A DNA stretch of 64,000 nucleotides. Origin: Canna indica. Its lineage: Eukaryota; Streptophyta; Magnoliopsida; Zingiberales; Cannaceae. Below the pieces are notes generated by a model. It ran no database searches. It had not been told where the DNA came from and saw only the letters and a program-made list of their open reading frames with translations. Below, piece by piece: positions 1 to 12,109 of the stretch; the first letter of the stretch is position 1, and each line of letters opens with the position of its first letter. Location: positions 103,131,501-103,195,500 of the forward strand of contig CP136890.1 of NCBI GenBank assembly GCA_034359265.1. Reading direction: 5' to 3'. The position numbers were made by a program, and so were the translations under genes.

Positions 1-178
1 AGAGCGAGCGAACAAGTTTCGCACGTATCAAAGTTTCTCAAGACAGGCGTACTGTTTTCCAATTTTATTTATTTATATTTTAAATTCAAATTACTTCCCA
101 TTTCTTCGCTCTCTTCCTCCGACCATCCGATTGCGATCCTACGGCTACCAGGCCTTAGGAGGTCACCAACGTAGCAAA
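1..178. repeat. Left arm of a 9.7 kb-spaced inverted repeat
   Basis: This segment is the reverse complement, with only a few mismatches and small indels, of 9713-9889. It begins agagcgagcgaacaag and ends at about caacgtagcaaa. It may extend beyond the window start. It lies in the downstream part of the BASS2-like gene, after the last exon visible here, so it is probably intronic or 3' flanking. It is likely one copy of a dispersed element; no coding content was recognised. Confidence 0.85.
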
Positions 179-183
179 TAACT

Positions 184-213
184 TTGGTGACCCGGCCCAT
201 TGCCACCTCTAAA
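184..213. repeat. Relic of a short dispersed element end
   Basis: The sequence contains cccattgccacctcta, matching the terminal inverted repeat of the small fold-back element at 57707-57797 (agaggtggcaatggg and its complement). Only one end is seen here. It is probably an eroded or truncated copy of the same dispersed family. Confidence 0.4.
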
Positions 214-306
214 ATGAAGGGGAGGATAGTAAATTGTACTTTATATTATATTCATCAGACACACATTACTGAATATTTCCTTAAGTTCACTGTCCAGGAT
301 ACTTAC

Positions 307-3300
307 AGGGCTTGCACAGAGCAAAGTAGTAAGGATAACACCAATCAATGGAGTGAGTGTGATTATTCTCTCAGTAAACTTTGGAAAGTACTCATGTGAC
401 AATACTGCAAAAGATGATTCGATGGTTAGCTATATCTGGATGAAGGTGAGCATAATGTATAATAATAAAAAGATCTATGATGCTATATTTTACTATTCAT
501 CTATGAAGTTAGAGCAAATAACATTATATTTATAAAAATCAATAGATAGATGCTGCATTAGCATGAGTAAGTTCAATTCCTATCCAAAGGGAAATAAATC
601 ATTAATCTTCGTCTGAGTAGCATAAGGAATGTGGGGAATGGGCTGTCACTGTTAAGCAGTAAGATTGAGTACTTTTACTCCCAGTGCTAATGATAGTCTG
701 ACCTACAAACTCTAGGGTGACATTTGCTATGAGGTAATCTTGCAAAATTCCCGGCAATTTTGCAAGTGGTAATCCACATTATCATGTTTGGTTCATATTA
801 AAAGTGGTATTTTTTGTTTGGGAACAAGAAATCCCACTTAGGAAAAGTCAAAATTTCATCTATCCAATTTATGTAAAACTGAATGGTCCTCAATCTCCCT
901 ATATACCATATACATGTAGAAGAACATGAGAGAGTGAAAACTAGAGTGAAACTTACCTGTTATATAGTGATGAAGCTGGAGAATTGGTAGGTATAAGAAA
1001 GAACATGGACTTAGATTATGAAATGTAGGTAGCAAGGGACATGATTTATATAACCATGGTATTCATTCCCATTATATGGGTAATGTACCAACTCCTGTTG
1101 AAGTGGCATAATTGAACTCTTGTTTTATGAATTTTCACAAACTTGTGATTTTATAATTGAAAATTAATATAGGCAGATGTTTTCAAAAAAAAATATTTGA
1201 TGTACCTCCAATAATGGTGGGCACCAAAACTACCTGGAAAGTACTGATGGCCAGTCCCTGTGGATAAACACTTTTACTATTATCATCCTACAAATTTGCC
1301 TAATATACAACATCCAATCTCAGAAGCTCTTGCGTATTGGTGCATAACAATAAAATAATGATATCCTTAGTTCCTTACAGCTGCATCAACAGGAACAAGC
1401 TGACCAGCAAGAAGCTTAGTAAGAAGAGGTGTCATGACTATAGCTCCAATCGTCGAACAACTGAAATAATTCAAGAGGAACAATTGTTACTGCATGACCA
1501 GATTTTCAGACAATTGCATGGCTTGCAAGAACAAGTTCCATTTCCAAAAGAAAAAATAACTACTATGTTAAGATTCGTTGGGTGACCAAGTTTCCCAAAA
1601 TCCTAAACCGTTAGAAAATAACCCAATGTCCCAATTCACTCTTAATATCCCCCGATGATCAAGCCAGATTAGGCTTGAACCATATACCCATAAGTGGGCT
1701 ACATTACAAAGCAAAGCTGACTCATGTAGAATGTAGAGGTGAACTATATTAAGCAATAGATAATTCAGTATAAATCAGATGGGGGAAATTTTGAAACCAG
1801 ACCTTATCTAGACACTGATACGATGTTAAGATTCCTCCAGTGAAGAAGTTTCTCAAAAGTTTAAGCTGTTAGGAAATGGCCCAATTTACTCTTTACCAAA
1901 AACAATAGTTGGTCAGTAAGATTTACAACTATCAAATTTCATTTATACAACACAAAAATAGTGCCAAGTATAGAATCCAAATCTTGAAAAAGTTTTCAAC
2001 ATAAAACAGTGATGACTATCTTATTCTAGAGAATTAAGGATGCTACAAAAGTATCTGATAACTTTAAAGATCACCACATCATATAAGTTTTCAAAATGCT
2101 CGTAGCTGTCCACGTAGCATGTGACTCTATGGATCAGATAAAGTTACCAATAATTATACAGGCTGGAATACCTTATAATGAATCAATAAGCTATGCACTA
2201 TCAGTTAAGGATGCAGTTGTGAGTACTTAATTATTCAGATAACAAGTAATGAGTATTGAATTACCAGAAAAATTCCCATAATTTGATAGAGCATACTCAT
2301 CTTCTATGATGCTTATGTTGATCATCACTAACATGGACTAAGAAGCCATACATCATGCATGCCAGACATAAATATCCCCACAATCATATAAATAAGCTAT
2401 TCATGAGGTATAGATTCCCTTAAACGTACAGCTTATTTCATTTTAGCCTGTTATCACCTTGTTGTAAGTCTTTTGTTGAGTATAATTAGTTCGTCAAGAC
2501 CAGTATTCAAAATCCTGTAATCACTAAATGTCTAAATCACATGGTAATGCAAATTATAATGGTCATACATGCATGCACACATATATACTACAAATAGCAA
2601 AGGTTAAAGTTAAAATAACAAAGAAAAATATATCCTCATACAACCAGCAGAAAATTAAGTCTTGATTAATCATACTTTGGCTTCTTCCTTTTCTATTTCC
2701 TAAGTGATCAACATTGTAAGATAAGTTCATGCTATTCATGGTAGCATACTAGCATCCACACAAACCTCTTATAGTTTTATACCATGAGAAAATAAGATCC
2801 TATGTATGAAGAAACAAAATACAGGTTACTTGATTTTTCTTAATATCATCATGAGGATCCTTAATAATTAGGTTTTGGTTAGGCATTAAAGATCACCAAG
2901 CAAGCACCACCAACATAAACTTACGTTGTCATAAGGACTGAAAGTGCGACATTTCCCTTGGATATATAAGTTGCCACATTGGATGCTTGGCCTCCAGGAC
3001 AACATGATACCAAAATAAGACCAGTTGCAAGAGGAGCAGATAACTTTAATGTCTGCAGTACACAAGGATGGTATTAGGCATACCTTCAGAATTAAATATT
3101 AGGCTAAAAACTTGATTGATCTTCATAAACAATGAACTGGCAGAGCAATAATTCTTTACCATCACTAGCAGAACACTAAGTGCACTTCAAACTAAGGTTT
3201 AAAATACCGCCCGAAACGGTATATACCGGCCGGTATATACCGGTTCTTGGGGATTCCGGTATTCGATATACCCGGTATTTGAAAATACCGGGTATATCAT

Positions 3301-6300
3301 GTATACCGGGCGGTATATGGCGGTATTTCGCCATATACCGCCCGGTAAGGGCGGTATATGTATTATACCGGGCGGTATATGTATTATACCGCCCGGTATT
3401 ACACGATATCGGTTTTTTTTTAAAGTTAGATATAATTCTAATAATACATAATTGATGAAGAAATGCTTAAAATCAATATTCAAATGTCAAATACATGAAT
3501 ACAATGTTTAAAAGCCATTTGGTACTCTATTGGGATTTCTCGATACAAGAGAATTACATTAGAATTAATATAGGGCGACATAGGCCCACAACCCAAAGGG
3601 TCTAAAAAATTTCCGGGGGCTCCGCCCCCACACCCCTGGCAGGGGGCGCCGAAGACTCTGCGTAGCGCAACATAAGACGTAGCGCAACATCAACTAAGAT
3701 GATGAATATCATGAGTTGGTACGTCTTATGTTGCGTACCAACACATGGTATTAATTCTAATGTTATTCTCTTGTATCTATGAAAAATCCTAATAGAGTAC
3801 CAAATGACTTTTAAACATTGAAATTTATGTATTTGACATTTGAATATTGATTTTAAGCATTTATTCATCAATTATGTATTATTAGAGTTATATCTAACTC
3901 TAAAAAAAAAAAAAACCGGTATGCTATTTTCCATACCGGACCGTACCGTGTGTCGGTACGGTACGGTACGGTACCGGTTTCGGCCGGTGACCGAAATCGG
4001 TACCGGTACCGAGATTTTAAATCTTGCTTCAAACATTTCCTTCCGGCAAACTTAACATGTGTAACTCGGAAGAAAAGTAGTCCAATCATGAATAAATGAA
4101 AGACAATCTATAAGTATTCACACTACCTAAGTTGTTATTTACTTATTTATCAGCAGCAGAACCTATATGACATATGTGAAATCATCACGGATTGTACTAC
4201 CTTACCTTTATAAGTTAGTGTTATTGAAAAATGTTTTAGAATAATGTAAATTCAAATCTTATGTTTAACGCTTGCTTCAATGATTTCTTCTGAGAAACAT
4301 TCACAGCCCATTTATTAGAAAATAAGTAGAAGCTAGAGATGAACTTTTGTTTCCAGAATGTAGGTTTTGATTTCTTGGAATACTTGGAACATTTCTGATG
4401 TTCCCATCGAACCTCAATTGTTCTATCCTTCTTTCGGTGTAATGAGGTAGTAGATCATTTATGACATGCTACATCATGATGCTCTTTAGCTACTTACTTT
4501 TGTTGTCAGCATAATAACAGGGGCCACAGGCTAATGAGCTCATGACATCAGGGAGTCCAAAAAATCACAAACTATAAGTGGCTTTCTCTAATTAATTTGG
4601 CTTCTAAAAAGTATTTGGCATTTATCAACCAACACACTCTCATCTTACATACTTATATGGCTTCAAAGAAATTGCAATTAATTATCATCTCTTAGATAAT
4701 ACGAGTTGCAGTTAAGTTATAACAAAAAGCTCAAGGACAAATCTGACAATTAATTATCACCACTGCCATGGAAGCAAAAAACAGTACTGTTTAAACTCTA
4801 CTGGTTAGATAATGTGTTCATACCAAAGCAATCATAAAGCCTAGCAATGGTTTGATTAGATATTGTGCAATGAATCCTACACCCACCTGGAAATAAAACA
4901 CAAATAAAAAATGTTATGACAGTGAGCATAAAAAGCTACTATTTCGTTGTAAGAATTAAAGAAGTGGAACATCTTACTGTCCATGGATTTCTCATGCATC
5001 TTCTGAAATCCTCGAAGGTGAGGGTTAAACCCATGGAAAGCATGAGGAATCCCAAGCCCAAAGTGAAAAGATCTGTTTCCAACCAGGTAACCTATAGAAA
5101 GTTAAAGTTGAGTAGTTAGAAAGTCGTCTATCAAAAAGGACTAGGAAGGTATTCAAAACAAAAATTAAAATGACAATAAGATCAAATAGCGTCAGAGGGG
5201 GGAGGGGGGAAAGATACTACCATAGATGGCTTGCATATTCCAATAATAGTGCCTAGTATGACCTGTCAAACCAAAACGAGTAGGATAGCTGAGCTTTAAT
5301 ATAGAAGACAGAAGCAAGCTCCAAAAGAGGACTGATAGAGATTTGAAGAGACAAACAACTATATGATACCCTCCCTAAAACAGCTTACCCAAACAGGGAA
5401 AAGAGTGGTAAGAAGTTCAACAATTCTCTCGTATTGGCTTATTTCAGCTGCGGGATTATTTGGAATCTCCCCAGAAACATTTGCTTCAGCTTTACACAGA
5501 ACTTGTGTATTCCTGAAAGTTTAGTTGCAATTGGAAAAAGGTAGCCTAGCATCAAAATGATTTCTAATCCCTAGACAAGTCTTGCAATAGAAATAGTAAC
5601 AAAGAATAGAATTGCAGAGTTAAGATATTTCCTTACACATGACAATTAGCAAAAGATATAATCAAAATACTAGATTGGGGAAGAGAGAGGAGTGGCATTT
5701 TTTACATGACAAATAGGGGTCTGTTGACTCCTAAGTTAAATCTATACAGTAGCATCATGGAGTCATTCAAATGCTACAGTTACATATCTAAATGCAAGGT
5801 TCTAAATCAAGCATATAAAGAATTATCAGATTCTTGTTCTCTGAAGGTTCCACCCAAAAATAAGCACACATAATTACTCAGACGATTCATGTCACATAGG
5901 GTTAAAAAACAGCAAGTCTGATATTTCATGTTTGACATTCTTCCAAAGTCCAAACACTAAACGAGACCATCGTCTATTTCCTCCAAACAGCCAGAATGGA
6001 AAAGTGCACACCTCAAAACTGGAGTGACTGAGGAGACCATCGAGGAAGAAAAGGCATCATTCTTTCCTCTACCCCCACTCGACATCGATAATCCACTCCC
6101 CAGGGCTGTTCATTTTGGACAGCGATTCGAGAAAAGAAGAAACGATGAGCGGCATGCTCGACCCGCACAAATCCAATTAGCAAAATAGAAATAAACTGAG
6201 ACACGTAGAGGAGCGCGCACCGAGACATGGTTGGGGTCTGCAGCCGGCGGGAGGCGGCAAAAGGGAGCGAGCCTTGACGGAGAAGGCGCGGAGCGACAGG

Positions 6301-6362
6301 GATCCGCGGTGGCCGTGGAGGATCCGGGAGATGGATGCCGCAGAGGACGAAGAAGTCGCCAT
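307..6362 (-). CDS. BASS2: BASS2-type plastid sodium/pyruvate cotransporter (partial at window edge)
   Basis: The gene encodes a bile acid:sodium symporter family carrier. BASS2 imports pyruvate into plastids with Na+ through the inner envelope. Visible exons on the minus strand are 6362-6205 (end uncertain, 6221 possible), 5512-5389, 5262-5221, 5091-4978, 4886-4824, 3052-2925, 1460-1379, 1257-1206 and 404-307, about 287 codons. All joins after exon 1 have good splice sites and keep phase. The first ~50 residues are Ser/Arg-rich with few acidic residues, as in a transit peptide. Conserved runs include [51 protein letters not shown] and [18 protein letters not shown]. The last visible exon ends LTTLLCASP with a clean GTAAGT donor, so the C-terminal third lies beyond the window start. 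The wording [18 protein letters not shown] fits BASS2 better than BASS1. Intron 5 (3053-4823) hosts a foldback element. Confidence 0.9.
3196..4024. mobile_element. Foldback (long inverted repeat) element inside BASS2 intron 5
   Basis: An 0.8 kb element has nested symmetry. The outer parts (3200-3412 and 3905-4015) are dense palindromes built on CCGGTA, ACCGCCCGGTA and GTACGG words. Inside these, 3415-3573 and 3738-3903 are long inverted repeats of each other, for example attgatgaagaaatgctta against taagcatttattcatcaat. The central spacer holds a GC-rich tract at 3611-3652 and a smaller inverted repeat, gcgcaacataagacgta against tacgtcttatgttgcg. The ends read tttaaaat and attttaaa. No transposase is encoded, so it is probably a non-autonomous element; its superfamily is unknown. 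Confidence 0.7.
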
Positions 6363-8780
6363 GGATGCAGCGGGCGAAGTGGAAGGAATAGCGCAGTGTG
6401 GGTTTTGGGAGGGGAGACGAGGGAGGAAGAGGAGGCCGAATCAGCGGGTAATGGATTGATTGGATGGGCTTAGTTTGTCGTCGAATGAGCGTCGATAACG
6501 ATCGATCCACACATGCCACCACACCACGCGACGCTGACTTGCTCTCGCGATTCGGCTATTTGGGTTCCACCTCCATTTCCACGGCAAATTACCATCGACA
6601 AGGAATTACTGGTGCAGAATTTGATCCTTAAAGATCCACATCGATGAACAGCAAAATTTGAGATGGGAAATTGTAAATTCGATGGGAGGAAAAGCGGTAG
6701 GTCGTCGCGGATTGCTCTGATCACGAGAAGAGAAGATGGCCTTGTTTCCATTTCCTCCAGAAACCATGGTGGATTTCGCTGCACAGCATTTCCTCCCTCC
6801 GTGGATAAAATTGTTTTGGGGGTAAATTATCAAACCAATTCGGTTCTATTACGACCCTTTGACCTGGGTTGGGTCTGATTCGTCCTAGATCAGATCAGGC
6901 ACTAGACCCGATTCGAGTTTGCCCTGTTACGCATACAGAAGTTGGCGTCGAAAATGAGTCCCTGTTGTACGGAGGAACGCTACAATGACCACGTCAGATT
7001 TTAGTGCATGGCTCTCCTTCGTTGTCTCGAACACGTGCTTGCGCAATGCATCAGCCGCAACGAGGACTTTTTTTGGAAAATAATAATCGGCTTTTTTTCT
7101 TCTCAAAATTGTGTAATTAAATCCCTGTGAAAATCGTAATTGACAAATACCACTGGAGTTACCTTGCAAGCCGACTGAAGCAGTATCTCCAAATTGAGCA
7201 TAAGTATTATCGAGATTTCACTCAAATTGAATCTAAATCGAATCCAACGAGCCTCGTCGAACCTAAATTGTGAAGTTCGTTTGATCAAATTATAGTTGAA
7301 ATAAATATATGTTGGTAGGTTGAACTAACTCAACCTACAATTTATGCTCGAACCTTCTTTGTTTTAATGGATCACTGAAGCCTAATATGATTGCTAGGCT
7401 TGGAAAGCTTTTCATGAAGAACTAGGCTTGCAGGCTGAGCCTGCTCCTTTGGGCCTGATGAGCTGGCCGAGCTCACTGCACTAGGGTCGGCATGCTAAGC
7501 CTGCTATTTTGGGTTTGGCGAGTGGGCCGAGCCCATTGCACTAGTACAGGCAGCTGGTTGGCTGAGCCTCTCTCGTTTTGGCCGAGCTCGTTGACAAGAT
7601 CTGCGCCCGCGTGCGAGGCAGGGGGGTGGCCACGAGTACGCATTCACAGGGTGGGTGCACCTCCAAACACCAATCCAACATCTTTTAAGTCATATTTCTC
7701 GATTAAAATTTGGAGATATTTGGATATGATTTTGACCAATTTCGAGCAGGTTAATTTTTTAGCACATATTTCGAGCCTTCTCTTCACATGCAGCCAATAA
7801 GAAGCCCGGATTTGTTCAGTAGTTTTGGGCCTTTCGGTCCGATCCTAAATTCTTTTTCTGTACCGACTCAATTAAATTCATCCCCTCGAGCATAAATATC
7901 GACAATCTTCTTAAGAACATCACCAAAACAAGTAGAGAATAGAGACGATATACCGTGAGAAAATTAGAGATCTTAAAAATTATGAGTGTCGCTATCACCA
8001 TTTTTCAAGGAGTGTCCCTTATCAAGTTCTGACATACTACAAAGAAATTCAATTTCATGTTTAGTATATTCGTTGCATTTTAAAAGGAATCAATTTTATC
8101 GTCATTATTATTGTAATTTTTTTTCCTGAAATTAATAATGAAGTCTCCTCTTTTTCTATAGACGTATGACCAACACCCTGCGATTTCGACCTACATTAAT
8201 TTCTTGTGTCTCTTAATTTTTATAATTTTGATTTCGAATTTGATTTTTTATTGTTTTAGTCGTGTTTGAGTATTGTTGATCCCTTAGGAAATTCTCATCA
8301 TTTCCTAACAAGTACACTGCCATGCAACTAATTGAAACCAACCTGATGGTTAAGTTTTGAATTGATCCAAAATGAAATTGTTTGCTAATTTGAAGTTTAT
8401 TTCTTTGTTCCGATTCGATTCCTGATTTTGAATCATTTTTTCATATAATATCTTTTCCTTTGTACTACTTGTACTACTCGAGATGATGGCGTACTGATGA
8501 GCGCTTGTTGGATATTTTGTCACTATGCGCTGCTGCATCCTTGTTATTTCTTTTGACCCCACATTACTTCTTGAAAACAAAATAATATATATTATATTAA
8601 AAAATAATACTATCCATTTGAAAATGTTCTTATATATATTTCACCGTCCTCCAATTTGTATTTCCTAGAAAATATACCCATTCAATCGTATAATAAACTA
8701 AAAAATATTGGTAATTGTTTCTATATTCTATATTTCTATTCTCAATAATTCAGTAAAGAAAAGTAAAAAATATATGCACG
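6363..8780. other. Intergenic: BASS2 upstream region and spacer
   Basis: No gene was recognised here. The part next to 6362 should hold the BASS2 5' UTR and promoter; no clear TATA box was found. At about 7430-7600 a GC-rich, imperfectly repeated stretch recurs, with the phrases ctgagcctgct, ggccgagct and cattgcactag. It looks like a decayed repeat. The rest is AT-rich. Confidence 0.5.
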
Positions 8781-9350
8781 CTACAGAGAAAAGCAACTGC
8801 TTCTATATCGCATCGAAGCCCCAACTCCAACTGGAGGAGCCGTCACGTGCTGCCCATACGCCGCTAGTCTATTCGATCTGCGGCCATCCGACGGCCTGGG
8901 GAGATTCTCCGGCACGATGTTCTCCAAAGAATTAGCGTGCCATGGCGGGCACTTCCTCACGTCGCTCCACCGCATCACCTTCTTCGCCTGCGCCCCTCCC
9001 ACCGCCCTCACCTCGCCGGCGAGCGCCTCTCCTTCACCGCCGCTGCCGACTGATCCCAAGCCGATTGTGGATCCAAGTATGACGCACGCCGCCGTCGAGA
9101 CGCACCGGATTCGCCAGTTGAATTCCTTCTTCTCCGGCGAGCTGCAGTAGCAGAGAGTACATGTGATTTTCCCATTGCAGATCAATTAGAGATCGAATCG
9201 AGTACTTGTCTATAATTAGATCATCCGATCTTACCATGGGGAGACAACGGCGATGCTGATCTTGGCGAGAGGTGTAAGCTTCGGTAAAAGAGGAGGAGGG
9301 AGAGCAGGCGGAGAAGGATGCTTGAGGCAGGAATAGATCGAGATTGCCAT
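8781..9350 (-). CDS. Small conserved plant protein of unknown function, two exons
   Basis: Two exons, 9350-9235 and 9141-8781, join in phase at a GTAAGA donor and a CTACTGCAG acceptor to give 158 residues. The first ~40 residues are rich in Ser, Pro and Leu with Lys and no acidic residues, as in an organellar targeting peptide. Then come EFNWRIRC and a hydrophobic stretch (VSTAACVILGSTIGLGSV, about residues 50-67) that could be a membrane or second targeting segment. The core is MRWSDVRKCPPWHANSLENI followed by VPENLPRPS and a basic RRRSN-like turn. The protein ends CFSL. I do not recognise a named family. The proper splice sites and motif-like core suggest a real conserved gene. Function is unassigned. 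Confidence 0.65.
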
Positions 9351-10331
9351 GGGTCGTCGTTGCTCTGTTCCTGTTTGCGAAATTGCGAGAGAGAAGAAAG
9401 AGCGCGCGGCTGTATAATGTGTATGGCTGCGTTGCCGTCCGATACATCGATGTGTATACACAAATCACAATGGATAAATAGAGGTTGATCGGTTGAATGG
9501 ATGCTGACACGGACGGTGGATCTTTGCCGAGGGCACGTGCCCCGGCGGCCTTCTCTTGCTTGCCGTGTAAAAGTTACCCAATGGCGTGCGAGCCCATGCG
9601 CACGTCAGATGGGAGGACCCCGCCACCGAGAGATATTATTTTGACCCTACTGAAGTATTAGACTATTAACCTATTAGGTAAATAGTTGATAGAAGAGTGG
9701 AAGACTTGGCTTTGCTACGTTGGTGACCTCCTAAGGCCTGGTAGCCGTAAGATTGCGATCGGATGGTCGGAGGAAGAGAGCGAAGAAATGGGAAGTAATT
9801 TGAATTAAAAATATAAATAAAAAAAATTGGAAAACAGTACGCCTGGCTCGAGAAACTCTGATACGTGCGAAACTTGTTCGCTCGCTCTGCGACATGTGAA
9901 TGTAGCTTTCAATTACTAAGGCGTGGAATTTTAAATAAATCATATGTTTCTTATGATTTTGGTGGAACGAGTTTTTTATTACTCAATAAATAAATAAAAA
10001 AATTCTCAAGTTTATTGCTCAACGCGAATCAACAAACTTCTTTAAGCCCAACAAAAAAAACCAAGTTGATATTTTTGGGGGCCCAATTTTTTTTTGATTA
10101 AATCAAAAAATTGGCGTTGGCCCAAACTTCCTAATCATACCGTTGAATTTTCAGTTTTTTAGATGAACGGTTTGGATTTAACGCGTTGGCTGGCCTAGCT
10201 GTAACTAACTAATTGGGTGATGATTTGTTGAGCCTTGAGGAGGAGGATTTAACCGGCTCTTCAACAACCCCAAGCGACGCCGCCGGACGCCTATTATCTC
10301 TAGTTCTCCATCGCTTCAATTCCTCGCCACC
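9351..10331. promoter_or_regulatory. Shared upstream region between divergent genes
   Basis: About 980 bp separates the start of the small minus-strand gene from the MOT1-like start, so it must carry both promoters. It contains the right arm of the inverted repeat (9713-9889) in the middle. No convincing TATA box could be assigned to either gene. Confidence 0.45.
9713..9889. repeat. Right arm of the inverted repeat
   Basis: This is the reverse-complement partner of 1-178. It starts ctacgttggtgacc and ends cttgttcgctcgctct. Differences are scattered single bases and a few indels in the A-run. It lies between two divergently transcribed genes. It probably represents a second insertion of the same dispersed element. 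Confidence 0.85.
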
Positions 10332-11714
10332 ATGGCGGACGACCCGCTTCTCGCTCGCCACGATGGCCGGCAGTCGGGATGCTGCTGCCCCCCTCGCCTC
10401 TCATTCAACTTCCCCTCCCCCGCCGTTAGCTTCCGCCTTAAGACCTCCGTGTGGTCGGAGCTTGGCGGCTCCGTCGGCGACCTCGGCACCTACATCCCCA
10501 TCGTCCTCGCCCTCTCCCTCGTCAGCAGCCTCGACCTCGGCACCACTCTCATCTTCACCGGCCTCTATAATGCCATCACCGGCCTCCTCTTCGGCCTCCC
10601 CATGCCCGTCCAGCCTATGAAGTCCATCGCCGCCGTAGCCATCTCCGAGTCCACCCATCTCTCCGTTCCCCAGATAATGGCCGCCGGGCTCTCCACCGCT
10701 GCCGTCCTCTTCGTCCTCGGCGTTACCGGTCTCATGTCCGTTCTCTACCGCTTCATCCCCCTACCCGTTGTCCGCGGGGTCCAGCTCTCCCAGGGCCTCT
10801 CCTTCGCCTTCTCGGCCATCAAGTACATCCGCTACAACCAGGACTTCGCCGCCTCCAAGTCTCTCGGCCTCCGCTCCTGGCTCGGCCTCGACGGCCTGAT
10901 CGTCGCCCTCACAGCTCTCCTCTTCATCATCCTCACCACCGGCTCCGGCGACGATCGTCCACCTCAGGATCCTTCAGCTCCCCGCCGCCCCCGGCGCGGC
11001 TCCTCCCGGATCCCGGCGGCGCTGCTTGTGTTCGTGCTGGGCGTTGTCCTCTGCTTCGCTCGCGACCCGTCCATCTTCGGCGACCTCAAGCTTGGCCCTT
11101 CCAGCATCCACCTCGTCCGCATCACCTGGGACGACTGGAAGGTGGGTTTCCTGCGGGGGGCCATCCCGCAGATCCCCCTCTCAGTGCTCAACTCGGTGAT
11201 CGCAGTGTGCAAGCTCTCCTCCGACCTGTTCCCAGCGAGGGAGGAGGTATCGACCACGGCCGTGTCAGTGAGCGTGGGGATGATGAATCTGGTGGGCTGC
11301 TGGTTCGGCGCCATGCCGGTCTGCCACGGCGCCGGCGGGCTAGCGGGGCAGTACAGGTTCGGCGGCCGAAGCGGCGCGTCGGTGCTGTTCCTCGGGGTGG
11401 CGAAGGTGTTTCTAGGGCTGCTATTCGGCAATTCATTCGTGCGGATGCTGGGGGCGTTCCCCATCGGCATTCTGGGGGTGCTGCTGCTGTTCTCGGGGAT
11501 CGAGCTGGCCATGGCGTCGAGGGACATGGGGAGCAAGGAGGAGTCGTTCGTGATGCTGGTCTGCGCGGCGGTGTCGCTGACGGGATCGAGCGCGGCGCTA
11601 GGCTTCTGCTGCGGCGTCGTGCTCTTCGTGCTGCTGAGGTTGCGGGAGTTGGAAGGGCGTGCCCAGATACCCTTCTTCGCCAGAGACAGCGACAGAGACG
11701 ATGCCGGCTATTGA
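10332..11714 (+). CDS. MOT1: MOT1-type molybdate transporter
   Basis: The intronless frame encodes 460 residues, the usual size for plant MOT1 (SULTR5) proteins, which move molybdate with high affinity across the plasma membrane or organelle membranes. The start has a strong plant context (CCACCATGGC). Family hallmarks are ELGGSVGDLGTYIPI near residue 38 and GLPMPVQPMKSIAAVA near residue 90, and the second half has PQIPLSVLNSVIAVCKLSSD. About ten hydrophobic segments are visible. It lacks the STAS domain of true sulfate transporters, as expected. The charged loop with DDRPPQDPSAPRRPRRGSSR near residue 210 separates the two halves. Codon use is strongly GC-ending. Whether it is the MOT1;1 or MOT1;2 type cannot be told from this alone. 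Confidence 0.93.
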   Translation: MADDPLLARHDGRQSGCCCPPRLSFNFPSPAVSFRLKTSVWSELGGSVGDLGTYIPIVLALSLVSSLDLGTTLIFTGLYNAITGLLFGLPMPVQPMKSIAAVAISESTHLSVPQIMAAGLSTAAVLFVLGVTGLMSVLYRFIPLPVVRGVQLSQGLSFAFSAIKYIRYNQDFAASKSLGLRSWLGLDGLIVALTALLFIILTTGSGDDRPPQDPSAPRRPRRGSSRIPAALLVFVLGVVLCFARDPSIFGDLKLGPSSIHLVRITWDDWKVGFLRGAIPQIPLSVLNSVIAVCKLSSDLFPAREEVSTTAVSVSVGMMNLVGCWFGAMPVCHGAGGLAGQYRFGGRSGASVLFLGVAKVFLGLLFGNSFVRMLGAFPIGILGVLLLFSGIELAMASRDMGSKEESFVMLVCAAVSLTGSSAALGFCCGVVLFVLLRLRELEGRAQIPFFARDSDRDDAGY

Positions 11715-12109
11715 GTGTCGATTATGGAAACAACGCGTCATCATATGAGCTGTATAAAAATGATTAAATAAAATATAATTATTTGTCATAGCACAATTGG
11801 TGGGTCCAACAAAAGAATCCTGTGTCAATCGTCATGGATGACATCATTTTGACTGATGCATTCTTAATGGCAATGAATTTTTTTTTAAAACCAATAATGG
11901 CAATGCATCACCGCTTTAATCAATTTCAGTATTTCACGTCCTACACTTCGACGTTCCATATCAATGTTATATAATTAACACGAGACTAGACAAGATAGTA
12001 ATCGTATAATCGCGACATCCGTGCGTTGCGACGAGTAAAATAGTCGTAACAGTCGCTATGTGAATACATAAACAGCCGTTATTTGCAAAACGAGCGCTCC
12101 TCGACCGAC
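11715..12109. other. Intergenic spacer
   Basis: This 395 bp spacer holds the 3' UTR of the molybdate transporter (aataaaatataatt near 11766 could act in polyadenylation) and the short upstream region of the next gene. Nothing else was recognised. Confidence 0.5.

Noticed and set aside
1..178. BASS2 gene truncated by the inverted repeat
   Set aside because: The last visible exon has an intact donor at 306, so the repeat more likely lies in an intron with further exons outside the window.
3180..3483. Open frames on both strands rich in Tyr, Arg and Gly
   Set aside because: They come from the CCGGTA palindromes of the foldback element and have no protein-like features.
12083..12109. Upstream start of the E-type PPR gene
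   Set aside because: The codon there is TTG; the first ATG in frame is at 12110.
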